Part shown: positions 38,010 to 47,646 of the stretch, in pieces
Position numbering within the stretch: the first letter of the stretch is position 1
How the letters are laid out: each line of letters begins with the position of its first letter
Assembly (NCBI GenBank): GCA_047974765.1
Contig: JBKECP010000041.1
Location: 65,536 to 129,535, forward strand
From: JBKECP01 sp047974765
GTDB lineage: Bacteria; Pseudomonadota; Gammaproteobacteria; Pseudomonadales; Halieaceae
DNA: 64,000 nt
Direction of reading: 5' to 3'
The notes under the pieces: model-generated
The model's database searches: none
What the model was told of the DNA's origin: nothing
What the model saw: only the letters and a program-made list of their open reading frames with translations
Position numbers and translations under genes: made by a program

Positions 38010-39887
38010 TTATCGACTGCTCAACAGAGCTTCCAGCTCTTCCAGAACAGTGGCATCATCAATGGTTGAGGGTACAATATAGTCTTCAGCATCAGCTATT
38101 TTGCGCAGCACACCCCGCAAAATCTTGCCAGAGCGCGTCTTGGGCAGGCGAGGTACGACAAGGACATCTTTAAAGCTGGCAACAGCACCAACTTTATTTC
38201 TTACCAAGGCAATCAGTTCTGTTTGTAAAATAGCCGGATCGGCGCCAACACCATCTTTAAGCAATACCAGACCAAGTGGCTTTTGTCCTTTGAGTTCACA
38301 ATGCACACCAATTACAGCACATTCGGCCACGGCAGGATGAGAAGCCAGCACTTCCTCCATTTCACCTGTGGAAAGGCGGTGGCCTGCCACATTGATCACG
38401 TCATCAGTGCGCCCCATGATAAAAATGTAACCATCACTGTCACGATAACCACCATCACCGGAAACATAGTAACCCGGATAAGTAGACAGATAGCTTTGTG
38501 TAAAACGGTCAAAATCGCCCCAAACGGTTGGCAGGCAGCCCGGTGGCAATGGCCGCTTGATCGCAACACTGCCCTGTTCATTTTCTCCCAACGGCTCACC
38601 GCTCTCATCCAGTATATGGACGTTATAACCGGGCGCGGGCACCGTTGCCGAACCCGCTTTGGTCTGCATAGTTTCAATACCCACCGGATTACAGCAAATG
38701 GCCCAGCCGGTTTCTGTCTGCCACCAGTGATCGATCACCGGCACATCCAGCGTTCCTCTTGCCCAGTAATAGGTAGGCGGATCCAGCCGCTCGCCCGCCA
38801 TAAAAACTCTTTGCAGACAAGATAGATCATAGCCAGCCAATAATGAGGCATCCGGGTCTTCCTTGCGAATGGCACGCAAGGCCGTGGGGGCGGCAAATAA
38901 TGCTTTTACACCGTAGTCACTGATGACCCGCCAGAAAGCGCCCGCATCGGGGGTACGCACGGGCTTGCCTTCATAAAGCACAGTTGACAGACCCGCAATC
39001 AACGGCCCATAAACAATATAAGAGTGACCCACAACCCAACCCACATCCGATGCCGCCCAAAAGACATCACCCGGCTGCATGCCATAAACCACTCGCATGC
39101 TGTAGTGCATGGCCACCGCATGCCCCCCATTATCACGCACAACACCCTTGGGTTTACCGGTAGTGCCAGAGGTATAGAGGATATACAAGGGATCTGTCGC
39201 TAACACAGGTGTACAGCCGACCGGTCGGGCACCACGCATGGCCTCTTCCCAGCTGCAGTCACGGCCAGCCAGCAGTTGAGCTTCTACCTGTGGCCGCTGC
39301 AGGATAATCATCTGTTCAGGTTTGTGTCTGCTGCTGGTAATAGCGGCATCCAAGAGAGGTTTGTAGGCGATAATCCGATTAATTTCGATACCACAGGAAG
39401 CCGACACAATCAGTACCGGCTGAGCATCATCAATGCGCACCGCCAGTTCACTGGCGGCAAAACCACCAAACACCACAGAATGCACTGCACCTATACGAGC
39501 ACAGGCAAGCATGGCAATAGCAGCCTCGGGTACCATCGGCATATAAATCAGTACGCGATCGCCTTTGCTCACACCTCTCGCCTGAAGAGCACCGGCAAAA
39601 TGAGCCACATCATCACGCAGCTCACGGTAGGTGATTGCCCGGCGGCTGTCAGTGACGGGTGAATCGTAATAAATAGCCACCTGATCGCCGCGACCATTAT
39701 CAACATGAATATCCAATGCCAGATGTGCCGTATTAAGCTCACCATCCACAAACCAGCGTTCAAAACCATTTTCATCCCGCCCCAAAATGGTTGTGGCCGT
39801 ACGGTACCAGTCCAGCTCTGCCGCCTGTCGTGCCCAGTAGACTTCAGGCTCATCAATAGATTGTTGAAATTCAGATTGATAGCTCAT
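38010..39887 (-). CDS. prpE: Propionyl-CoA synthetase
   Basis: AMP-forming acyl-CoA synthetase, 625 residues, close in length to E. coli PrpE (628). The ATP loop is YTSGTTGKPKGVVRD, followed by HWWQTETGWA, and the acetylatable Lys lies in LPKTRSGKILR. The N-terminal SIDEPEVYWARQAAELDW matches the ACAS-N domain of PrpE rather than Acs. The end (TIDDATVLEELEALL) also follows PrpE. A structured-looking leader lies upstream. It may instead prefer acetate or another short acid. Confidence 0.88.
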   Translation of the reverse strand: MSYQSEFQQSIDEPEVYWARQAAELDWYRTATTILGRDENGFERWFVDGELNTAHLALDIHVDNGRGDQVAIYYDSPVTDSRRAITYRELRDDVAHFAGALQARGVSKGDRVLIYMPMVPEAAIAMLACARIGAVHSVVFGGFAASELAVRIDDAQPVLIVSASCGIEINRIIAYKPLLDAAITSSRHKPEQMIILQRPQVEAQLLAGRDCSWEEAMRGARPVGCTPVLATDPLYILYTSGTTGKPKGVVRDNGGHAVAMHYSMRVVYGMQPGDVFWAASDVGWVVGHSYIVYGPLIAGLSTVLYEGKPVRTPDAGAFWRVISDYGVKALFAAPTALRAIRKEDPDASLLAGYDLSCLQRVFMAGERLDPPTYYWARGTLDVPVIDHWWQTETGWAICCNPVGIETMQTKAGSATVPAPGYNVHILDESGEPLGENEQGSVAIKRPLPPGCLPTVWGDFDRFTQSYLSTYPGYYVSGDGGYRDSDGYIFIMGRTDDVINVAGHRLSTGEMEEVLASHPAVAECAVIGVHCELKGQKPLGLVLLKDGVGADPAILQTELIALVRNKVGAVASFKDVLVVPRLPKTRSGKILRGVLRKIADAEDYIVPSTIDDATVLEELEALLSSR

Positions 39888-40190
39888 GACAGTGACACCT
39901 GCATTGTTATCATATGATCAAAATTTCGGGGGAGACTTACGCCCCCTCTTACCTTTTGTCGTTGTCTTTCTGAATAGCTCTGAACGGAATGACCCTGGAA
40001 CCGTCTTGCCCGGCTGGGCAACCTGCACTCTAGGCCAAACAGCCAGGTGAGACCATACGACGAAAGTCGACCGATGCCCTCACTGTCGCTAAAAGCCGCT
40101 AATCTACTACGGTGCAATCACCACTCAAACATGCGACACTAACGGATCATTTTGTTGATGAAACGCGATTTTGGTCGCGGGGAGGGACTT
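39888..40190. other. prpE-hemerythrin divergent region, structured leader candidate
   Basis: Divergent gap of about 300 bases. On the minus strand a leader before prpE holds TTGCCC-AGCC-GGGCAA (about 40012-40027) and GGGGG-CGTAAGTCT-CCCCC (about 39930-39948), plus the palindrome ATCATATGAT at 39908-39917. I could not match it to a riboswitch family. Confidence 0.4.
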
Positions 40191-40565
40191 GTGCCCGACA
40201 TCCCGAAAACCAGTCGTCTTATCTGGCAGGATACCCAGCACCGGCGATTGTTTGAGATTCTTGAATTGCTGCGCCAACCCGAAACCAGTCGACAGGCACT
40301 GGACCAGCTTAAAAGTTATATCGATTCCCACTTCGCCCTTGAAGAAGAATATATGCGGCGGCTCGATTATTCTGATTATGAAAGCCACACCCGTGCCCAT
40401 CGCCAGTTTCAAAAAGAGATCGAAGAGCTCTGCCGTTACTCCGAGTCTGATTCTGAGGACTTTCTGGCAACGGCCTCAACCTTCCTCACAGAATGGTTGA
40501 CACGGCATGTTATGGGCGTCGACAAGGAACTGGAAGCAGCCATTCTCGCTTCAGATCTGCGCTAG
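40191..40565 (+). CDS. Bacteriohemerythrin
   Basis: Diiron, oxygen-binding four-helix protein of 124 residues. All ligands are present: His17, His47, Glu51, His66, His70, His106 and Asp111. The GTG at 40191 is preceded by GGGAGG and gives the usual short start; the ATG at 40158 would add an unlikely leader. It may carry or sense oxygen or nitric oxide. The YbjN-like gene begins 75 bases downstream. Confidence 0.92.
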   Translation: MPDIPKTSRLIWQDTQHRRLFEILELLRQPETSRQALDQLKSYIDSHFALEEEYMRRLDYSDYESHTRAHRQFQKEIEELCRYSESDSEDFLATASTFLTEWLTRHVMGVDKELEAAILASDLR

Positions 40566-40639
40566 CAGAATTACCGGCCACTGGCAGGGGGCGATTCACT
40601 GACGTATCATCAGTTTTTTCAGGCTTTTACAACATTTTT

Positions 40640-41113
40640 ATGCCTATTCTTGAAATACCGGATCGCAGTCACCTCGAACACTGGCTGGAAGAAGGCAAGG
40701 TTGTATTTGAGCTTTGCGGGCAGTGTGAGGGTCTCCATATCCGTGCCCTGCAAGCACTTGACGGAGCTATCGACAGCCGTATTCTGGTGGAACACCACGG
40801 CCTGCTGTTCAGTACAGGTCTGGAAGTTCGCCCCATGGCCCTGCTGCCACTATCGGCTGACCTCGGCCGATTGAATATGGAATTTCTCAATCTGAAAATT
40901 TTTCTTGATATTGTCGATGATGCCACTCCCCAACTGGTTATTGCAGGCTATCTACCGCTGGGCGCAGGACTAAACCGGGAACAATTTATTACCTTTGTGA
41001 CAATGACAATGGAGAGCACCCGCCAACTTGCCACTGAATGCCTGCAACTGGACTATCTCTTCCCCGAAAGCACACAAATTCGCCAACCCGGTACCAGTTC
41101 CGCCATCCATTAA
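40640..41113 (+). CDS. YbjN/CesT-like small cytosolic protein
   Basis: 157 residues, acidic, alpha/beta, without membrane segments. The order of strands and the LPLSADLGRLNMEFLNLKIFLDIVD segment resembles the YbjN and type III secretion chaperone fold group, but the match is at fold level. The open frame runs upstream into the hemerythrin gene; the ATG at 40640 is the first good start. Function unknown. It converges on aguB. Confidence 0.62.
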   Translation: MPILEIPDRSHLEHWLEEGKVVFELCGQCEGLHIRALQALDGAIDSRILVEHHGLLFSTGLEVRPMALLPLSADLGRLNMEFLNLKIFLDIVDDATPQLVIAGYLPLGAGLNREQFITFVTMTMESTRQLATECLQLDYLFPESTQIRQPGTSSAIH

Positions 41114-41132
41114 CACAAGCGCCCTTAGTCAC

Positions 41133-42014
41133 TTATTTCCGGTAAAGGCGTGTAAGATCACCATAATGGTCGATACGACGATCCCGCAAATAAGGCCAGA
41201 TACGGCGCACGACCTCGCTGCGTGCAAGATCGACATCGACAATGGCAAAGGTTTCACTGTCGCTGTCAGCCTGCCATAGAATTTCTCCCTGAGGACCGGC
41301 CATAAACGATGAGCCCCAGAACTTCACACCCGCACCTCCCGCCGGGTCTGGTTCGTAACCGATACGGTTAACACTGATGACCGGCAAGCCGTTAGCCACC
41401 GCATGAGAACGCTGAATGGTTATCCAGGCATCACGCTGGCGCTCTTGTTCCGCTTCATCGTCACCCGGATCCCAGCCGATAGCCGTTGGGTAAATCAACA
41501 CATCAGCACCGGCCATCGCCATCAGGCGTGCACCTTCGGGAAACCACTGGTCCCAGCACACCAATACGCCCAGGCAGCCAACAGAAGTCTGGATGGGTTC
41601 AAAACCCAGATCTCCGGGTGTGAAATAAAATTTCTCGTAGTAGCCCGGATCATCGGGAATATGCATTTTGCGATAGATACCGGCAATACTGCCATCAGCT
41701 TCCAGTACCACAGCGGTATTGTGATAAAGGCCTGCGGCCCGCCGCTCAAACAACGAACAGACAATCACTACACCCAGCTCCCTGGCCACCGCCGCCAAAG
41801 CTTCAGTGGAAGGCCCGGGAATGGGCTCAGCCAGATCAAACAGGTCTGTATTTTCGTGCTGGCAAAAATAACGACTGCGATGCAGCTCCTGCAATACAAC
41901 CAGCCTGGCACCTTCACGAACTGTTGTATGAATGCCCTCTATACTCTTTTGCAGATTGGCTCCGATATCATCACTACAGGCCTGCTGGACAAGCCCAATA
42001 CTCAGGGTGCTCAT
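41133..42014 (-). CDS. aguB: N-carbamoylputrescine amidase
   Basis: Hydrolyses N-carbamoylputrescine to putrescine, CO2 and ammonia. The nitrilase-superfamily triad is visible as Glu in LVVLQELHRSRYF, Lys in IYRKMHIPDDPG and Cys in GVLVCWDQWFPEGARL. The ATG at 42014 follows AGGAG by six bases; the longer frame to 42116 overlaps aguA and lacks homology. Length 293 is usual. It is the second gene of the leftward aguA-aguB pair, 20 bases after aguA. Confidence 0.94.
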   Translation of the reverse strand: MSTLSIGLVQQACSDDIGANLQKSIEGIHTTVREGARLVVLQELHRSRYFCQHENTDLFDLAEPIPGPSTEALAAVARELGVVIVCSLFERRAAGLYHNTAVVLEADGSIAGIYRKMHIPDDPGYYEKFYFTPGDLGFEPIQTSVGCLGVLVCWDQWFPEGARLMAMAGADVLIYPTAIGWDPGDDEAEQERQRDAWITIQRSHAVANGLPVISVNRIGYEPDPAGGAGVKFWGSSFMAGPQGEILWQADSDSETFAIVDVDLARSEVVRRIWPYLRDRRIDHYGDLTRLYRK

Positions 42015-42034
42015 GTTATTCTCCTGAAATACGT

Positions 42035-43090
42035 TTAACGGGATCCGAGTACACCTCGCGGCAGCTGCATAGTAATACAGTGCAGGCTGCCGTGTTGCCG
42101 AATGATCATATTGCAATCGAGGCCGATTACACGATGATCGGGAAAAGCCTGACTCACCTGCTTCAGTGCCTCTGCATCCTGTGGCGCATTATAGGCAGGC
42201 ACCAGTACCAACTGGTTGAAGATGAGAAAATTGGCATAGGTCGCAGGCAGACGATGACCGTCATCAGGATCATAACGTGCCTCAGGCCAGGGCAGTGGCA
42301 ACAAACGACAGGGGCGACCTTTGGCATCACTGAATTGCCGCAACTCCTGCGCCATCAAAGACAGCTCCTTATAGTGCTCATCCTGCTCATCATCACAGGC
42401 CTGATACAGAATCGTATTATCGGGACAGAGCCGGGCCAGGGTGTCGATGTGGCTATCAGTGTCATCGCCGATCAGTGCGCCGTGGCACAGCCAGTTGATC
42501 TTGCTGACGCCAAAGGCCTGCTGTAATGCCCGCTCAATAGCAGCGGAATCCATCCGCGGGTTGCGGTTTGGGTTGCACAGGCAAATTTTCGTAGTCAACA
42601 GCATGCCGCGGCCATCACTTTCAATAGCACCGCCCTCAAGCACCATCTGCTGCCTCTCAATATCGGCACCTGCATAAGCATTCTGCTGCGCTAACTCTTC
42701 CGTCAGCGCATTGTCCAGTTCGGCCGCAAACTTGCCACCCCAACCATTGAACTGAAAATCCAGCAACAAGGGTTTCCCATCCTGCAATACGGTAATGGGA
42801 CCGTGATCACGCGCCCAGGTATCATTACTGGCCACCGGATAGAGGTGAATACGCTGAAGCGGATAACCGAGCCTGTCAAAGCGCTGTTTCAATTCGGCAA
42901 TATTGCCTGGCGGTACGGCAATCAGCACCTGGCCAGCCTCACATAAAAGCCCTACCAGCTGCTCATAAACCAATTCGATCCCGACCAACAGTTCACACCA
43001 ATCGCTATCCTTGTGGGGCCAGGTCAGCTGAATAGCATCCTGAGCTTCCCACTCAGCCGGCAGTCGTCTTGTTTGCATATCGGGTTCCAT
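42035..43090 (-). CDS. aguA: Agmatine deiminase
   Basis: Converts agmatine to N-carbamoylputrescine and ammonia. The guanidino-group family motifs are present: RLPAEWEAQDAIQLTWPH near the start, NDTWARDHGPI, the LEGGAIESDGRG segment, and the catalytic Cys in GSLHCITMQLP near the end. Several close ATGs compete; I chose 43090 (MEPDMQTRRLP), though 43078 would also fit. The frame to 43165 overlaps the divergent gene's leader. With aguB it makes the full agmatine-to-putrescine route. Confidence 0.93.
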   Translation of the reverse strand: MEPDMQTRRLPAEWEAQDAIQLTWPHKDSDWCELLVGIELVYEQLVGLLCEAGQVLIAVPPGNIAELKQRFDRLGYPLQRIHLYPVASNDTWARDHGPITVLQDGKPLLLDFQFNGWGGKFAAELDNALTEELAQQNAYAGADIERQQMVLEGGAIESDGRGMLLTTKICLCNPNRNPRMDSAAIERALQQAFGVSKINWLCHGALIGDDTDSHIDTLARLCPDNTILYQACDDEQDEHYKELSLMAQELRQFSDAKGRPCRLLPLPWPEARYDPDDGHRLPATYANFLIFNQLVLVPAYNAPQDAEALKQVSQAFPDHRVIGLDCNMIIRQHGSLHCITMQLPRGVLGSR

Positions 43091-43204
43091 CATCACCATC
43101 TCAGTGTGGACAGTCTTTTTACTGAATTGTTGGCAGAATTCAACATCCTGACCAACACTTTTCACTCAAACGACATCAATATAGCGATAGGGAGCTTCAA
43201 TATT

Positions 43205-44272
43205 ATGCAAAAAACTCTGCAAAAACAGGCATCAACTCTGCCCTCAGGCTTACGGCCCGCCCTGGCAGGCAGTTGTATTTTGGGTGCGTTCTTTGGCTCC
43301 GTCATCGAAGCTGCCACCATTATCCCTGAAAAGGGTGGCTTCGGTGGTTATATTAATCTTGGTGCAGGCGTTCTTAGTGCCAAAACCAATATGATCGCCT
43401 CTATTGCCGGAGGTAATATTGATTTATCAGATAATCGTATTGATACACTTCACGATGCACCAGACTATGAAACCAGTGCCATACCCGCATTCAGTTTTGA
43501 ACTGAGCTATACCTTTGCCGAAAACAAAACCCAGGTTTACCTCGGCAACCTGTTACAGGATTACCTGGATTTTGATGTATTCACCCAGATTGGTATCCGC
43601 CAGGGCCTGGGCAAGGCCGGTATTATTGGCGTGGCTGCACTGGCCGCCCCCACACCAACAGAAGTCTGGCGTGATCCTTATGTCAGCGGCAGGAAACGCC
43701 AGGCTACTGACCGAAGCAGTCTGGGTTATCGTCTGCGCTGGGAGCGCATTATGGATACCGGTCTGGAAGTTCGCTACACCACTTACGATATCGACCTGGA
43801 CGATGACCACAGCGGTCTCGCCCTCAATCTCGACATCAGTGATCGCAAACGGCTTGCACGCGAAGGTGACAACAAACGCCTGGATGTAAGCTATGAATTC
43901 AGTCTTGATAAAGGTCGCAACACCATCACTCCCGGCATTGCTTATATTGACAACGATCTCGACGGTGATGCCATGGCAAATAATGGCTATATCGTCTATG
44001 CCAATTATATCTATATGCCCGGCAACCGCTGGCGCTGGGTCTTTAACGCCAGTTATTCGGCGCTCGATTTTGATCACAGCAACCCTGTTTATGGCAGGCG
44101 GGATGATGCCGACCGTTATGGGGTATCGATCAGCACCTTTTATACCCAGCCATTTGGATTGAATGACTGGGCTCTGAATATCAGCGCTGGTTACTATAAA
44201 GAAGACCACAAACTGAATTTTTATGACGCAACGGTTGGCTCACTGAGTATCGGTATGTTTCGTACTTTCTGA
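43205..44272 (+). CDS. DUF2860-family outer-membrane-like protein
   Basis: 355-residue exported protein. A signal peptide precedes about residue 35 (LAGSCILGAFFGSVIEAA). The mature chain is rich in amphipathic strands with aromatic ends and finishes FYDATVGSLSIGMFRTF, a typical beta-barrel C-terminal Phe. It matches what I know of DUF2860. ATG at 43205, divergent from aguA with only about 115 bases between. It may be a porin-like channel; a link to agmatine uptake is speculation. Confidence 0.75.
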   Translation: MQKTLQKQASTLPSGLRPALAGSCILGAFFGSVIEAATIIPEKGGFGGYINLGAGVLSAKTNMIASIAGGNIDLSDNRIDTLHDAPDYETSAIPAFSFELSYTFAENKTQVYLGNLLQDYLDFDVFTQIGIRQGLGKAGIIGVAALAAPTPTEVWRDPYVSGRKRQATDRSSLGYRLRWERIMDTGLEVRYTTYDIDLDDDHSGLALNLDISDRKRLAREGDNKRLDVSYEFSLDKGRNTITPGIAYIDNDLDGDAMANNGYIVYANYIYMPGNRWRWVFNASYSALDFDHSNPVYGRRDDADRYGVSISTFYTQPFGLNDWALNISAGYYKEDHKLNFYDATVGSLSIGMFRTF

Positions 44273-44354
44273 ACCCTTTTATTTTTTCACGAGCTAGCCT
44301 ATACGCCACAATGATGACAATCCGCCATAAATCCGATCTTAACCAACCACACTG

Positions 44355-46199
44355 TTACCAACCACACTGTCGGCCACTATTGCGCTCGCGCAGATAACGC
44401 ATCAGTGGCTGGTAGTAGGCGATAATAGCGCTGCCGTCCATCTGCCGGGTACCGGTCAGCTTTTCCAGGGTATCCTGCCAGGGCTGGCTGACACCTTCAG
44501 CCAGCATGGCATTGAGACGATTTCCCGCCTGCTTGCTACCCTCAAAGCTACAGGCGTGCAGCTCACCCTGATAGCCAGCAGCGTCACACAATGTCTCAAG
44601 GAACTGGTATTGCAAAATGCGTGCAAGAAAGTAGCGAGTGTAGGAGACATTGCCGGGAATATGGTATTTGGCACCCGGGTCAAAGTCAGCCTCACTGCGC
44701 GCCACCGGCGCTGCCACACCCTGATATTTTTCACGCAGCTCCCACCAGGCGCGATTGTAGTCTGTTGGCTTAATCTCTCCGGAAAACACACCCCAGCGCC
44801 ACTCATCAACCAGTTTGGCCCAGGGCAGCACCGCAATACCACGTAAGGCTCTGAGCATCTGGTCATTAATCAGTGCTTCATGACTGTCTTCCACCTTATC
44901 CACCAATCCGGCACGCTTGAGGTAATCCGGTGTCATGGCCAGCACTACCGTATCGCCAATAGCCTCGTGAAAACCACCGTGAGCACCATCTCTGAACAGT
45001 GGCGGCTGGTCTCGATAGGCATATTGATAGTAGTTGTGGCCCAACTCATGGTAGATCACTTTAAGCTCATCGTAAGTCTGATTGATGCACATTTTGATAC
45101 GCAAATCCCGACCGCCATCCAGTCCCCAGGCGCTGGCATGGCATTGCACCTCCCGGTCGCGGGGTTTGCTGAACTGGGAGCGTTCCCAAAACGTTGCAGG
45201 CAACGGTTCCAGCCCCATGGACACATAAAAGCTCTCTGCCGAACGCACCATATCCTCAGGCGAATAGTTATTGGCCACCAGCGTCTCGGTTACATCCAGC
45301 GCCGGAGCATCCGGGTAGGGTTTGAGCAGATCATAGATGCGATCCCAGGTTTGTGCCCACATATTGCCAAGCAGGTGAGCGGGTATAGGCTTATCCAGTG
45401 ATACTTTGTCCTCACCGTAATGCTCAGCCAGCGTTGCCCGCACATGACAGTGCAATTCGTCATACAGGGGTTTCACCTGCTGCCACAGTCGCTCTGTCTC
45501 ACCCTTAAAGGCTGCGGGACTCATATCGTAATCATCACGCCACATCTCACCCAGATCAGAGTAACCCAGCTCACTCGCACCTTCGTTGAGCAGCTCGGCA
45601 TAGCGAACGTACAGATTGCGCATGGGCACCGACACCTGCCGCCAGCCAAGCCAGTAATCCAGTGCCTCATCATAGTCACGGCTATTGGCAATCAGCTCCT
45701 CCAGTTCGGTACCGGCCATACAATCGCGGCCGTCTTCGGGGCAGTATTTGCCCGCACCGTAGAGTCCACTGAGTTCAGTCGTTACCTCGGCCAGCTCTTT
45801 GCGCCTGGCCGGATCACTGGGCGCCGGCGCCGACGTTCCCAGCTTGAGCAATTTGAGTGCACGGGCCGTCTCGGCTGACATGGGCTGCCCCTCAAACTGC
45901 TGCGCCTCCTTTACCGTACGGGAGTGCCAGGCGGCATAACGCTCCTGGGCACGGGCCGCAATAATGGCCGTATCACCGTTGATATAAGTGGCACGCACCC
46001 AGTTGATGGCGCCCAGTTCAGCGCTCATTTCATCTAATTCTGCGTTAACTCTGGCAACAAAGGCATCGGCACTTTCTGTACTTTTCGCTGCTTCAGCGGC
46101 CTTTATCGGAGCTTGTATTGATGCCTGTGTCGTCTCTTCTGCCAAAACGGACGTACTGATAAGCGCCGGGATCGCCAGCGCCTGCAATAGTTTTTTCAT
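44355..46199 (-). CDS. M2-family peptidyl-dipeptidase A (ACE-like)
   Basis: Zinc metallopeptidase of 614 residues, probably periplasmic, removing C-terminal dipeptides. A signal peptide (MKKLLQALAIPALISTSVLAEE) starts at the ATG at 46199, with AGGAG five bases upstream. The zinc site is HELGH (IYHELGHNYYQYAY), with the third ligand Glu in GFHEAIGDTVV. The chain shows no major gap against ACE-like enzymes. The C-terminus lies in a 15-base tandem repeat that makes the stop (see findings). Confidence 0.93.
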   Translation of the reverse strand: MKKLLQALAIPALISTSVLAEETTQASIQAPIKAAEAAKSTESADAFVARVNAELDEMSAELGAINWVRATYINGDTAIIAARAQERYAAWHSRTVKEAQQFEGQPMSAETARALKLLKLGTSAPAPSDPARRKELAEVTTELSGLYGAGKYCPEDGRDCMAGTELEELIANSRDYDEALDYWLGWRQVSVPMRNLYVRYAELLNEGASELGYSDLGEMWRDDYDMSPAAFKGETERLWQQVKPLYDELHCHVRATLAEHYGEDKVSLDKPIPAHLLGNMWAQTWDRIYDLLKPYPDAPALDVTETLVANNYSPEDMVRSAESFYVSMGLEPLPATFWERSQFSKPRDREVQCHASAWGLDGGRDLRIKMCINQTYDELKVIYHELGHNYYQYAYRDQPPLFRDGAHGGFHEAIGDTVVLAMTPDYLKRAGLVDKVEDSHEALINDQMLRALRGIAVLPWAKLVDEWRWGVFSGEIKPTDYNRAWWELREKYQGVAAPVARSEADFDPGAKYHIPGNVSYTRYFLARILQYQFLETLCDAAGYQGELHACSFEGSKQAGNRLNAMLAEGVSQPWQDTLEKLTGTRQMDGSAIIAYYQPLMRYLRERNSGRQCGW

Positions 46200-46640
46200 T
46201 GAAACTCCTGTAAGTAAGCAATCGGCACGAAGCCAGATCGTGACTATTATAGCCACAGCGGCAAACTTTCTTGTATCGCCAGAAAACACGGCTCCTGCCT
46301 TTCCATGGACATCTACAACACCGACTACACCCAGGCCCAGGGCAAAGCCAACAGGGTGCCGGAAAAAATCTGAAAAAAGATGCTGCTATTGCTCAGACTC
46401 AACGCGACAGCTTTCACTCGGCACTTGAAACCGATATCAACATGGCTTTTAGCCCTGATGCCGCTATTCACCCTCACGGCCATAATGCCAGGCCGTTCAC
46501 CCGTATGCTTGAATACGGCATGAGCCCGGCCCAGCCACTGCAAAAATCCATAGTAAAGTCCAGTCAGAGCGCGCTTACTCAACCCATAAACATATAAAAA
46601 CTAATATTTTAATAGCAAATGAATATGATTTTTATCAAAA
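46200..46640 (+). pseudogene. Amidohydrolase C-terminal remnant (frameshifted)
   Basis: About 46305-46370 reads MDIYNTDYTQAQGKANRVPEK in one frame, and about 46372-46599 continues in another as KKDAAIAQTQRD, then INMAFSPDAAIHPHGHNARPFTRMLEYGMSPAQPLQ. Both pieces match the end of imidazolonepropionase-like amidohydrolases (DxGVYPHGDNARQF region). A one-base change in the A-run near 46368 explains the shift. There is no N-terminal domain, so the gene is dead. Confidence 0.72.
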
Positions 46641-46802
46641 AATAAGCGAGCACTTACAAATCAGGCTTCTCGCTGCCTGACTGCAGGCTTATAATACCCC
46701 CGTCTTTGACAAATGAGCCGGATTAATAACAGGGTATTTTATCCCAAATGTAATGGCTCTCTACAATCAACTACAATAAGGCACAACAGGGACTCCAAAA
46801 AA

Positions 46803-47621
46803 ATGAAACTCTCCAGCATCGTTGTCTCGCAGGAAAGTCATAACAGTACAGACCCCTACGACCTCATTTATTCCAATATCCAGTTTCTCAATGCCCTTTT
46901 TGATGATTATGTCTATACCGCAGAAGTATCACGCGAAGCACTGAAAAGTTACTATATCGACTATTACCTGGGGCAAGTGAACAATGGTGGTTTTTCACAG
47001 TTTGTCTATAACACCAGCTGGCAGGAAGAAGCCATAGAACTGGTCCGCGAGGGACTTTTGGCCATTGGTGCAAAACGTAATCTGGCACTCTTTGAACAGG
47101 GAGCAACGCTTGTTGACAGCCTTGGAGAAAAAGATCTGGCACATTATCTTCAGTCCGGATATTTTGGCGAGAACGATGAGCGTGATCACCTTGAGCCGAT
47201 CAGTGATCTGTTTTTTAACCTACAGGAAGAGGAAGACCTGGTTGAATTTAACTATCGCTGGCTGAAGCAGCACCCGGCTCTTGAAGTGCTTGATGTGAAT
47301 AACATGCAAGAGCGCATCAAACAAATAAGCAGCACCCTGCCCGACAGAGAAGAACGCATTCAACAGGCGTTGGCCGCAGAACCACGCTACTATAAAGTGA
47401 TTCGCGCCCTGTGCGCGCAGGTTGGCCAGCAACTTGAGCGGGTAACAGCGGGTGACCCCAACTATAAGTATCAGGGCCATGAAACTCTTGCCTGGCATTT
47501 TCTCACCGAGGCTGGCCATCACTATATGGTTGAAGTCGATGGCAGCGCCATTATGTTCAAGGGAAACAGCGCCAAACAACTTTGTCGCATTGAAGCTGGA
47601 TCACAATACGGCACAGATTAA
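46803..47621 (+). CDS. DMP19 (DUF4375) family protein
   Basis: 272 residues. The motif YYLGQVNNGGFSQFVYNTSW is the hallmark of the DMP19/DUF4375 domain (DNA-mimic-like or structural, function mostly unknown). A more acidic C-terminal half follows, with a domain beginning near GHETLAWHFLTEAGHHYMVE. The ATG at 46803 is chosen; the frame extends upstream without homology. A small secreted ORF follows 25 bases later. Isolated from the surrounding functions. Confidence 0.8.
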   Translation: MKLSSIVVSQESHNSTDPYDLIYSNIQFLNALFDDYVYTAEVSREALKSYYIDYYLGQVNNGGFSQFVYNTSWQEEAIELVREGLLAIGAKRNLALFEQGATLVDSLGEKDLAHYLQSGYFGENDERDHLEPISDLFFNLQEEEDLVEFNYRWLKQHPALEVLDVNNMQERIKQISSTLPDREERIQQALAAEPRYYKVIRALCAQVGQQLERVTAGDPNYKYQGHETLAWHFLTEAGHHYMVEVDGSAIMFKGNSAKQLCRIEAGSQYGTD

Positions 47622-47646
47622 GGCGGTATAACAAAAACGGAAATTT

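Noticed and set aside
39884..40117. 77-codon leftward ORF upstream of prpE
   Set aside because: Overlaps the prpE start and the structured leader, has no ribosome site and no known homology.
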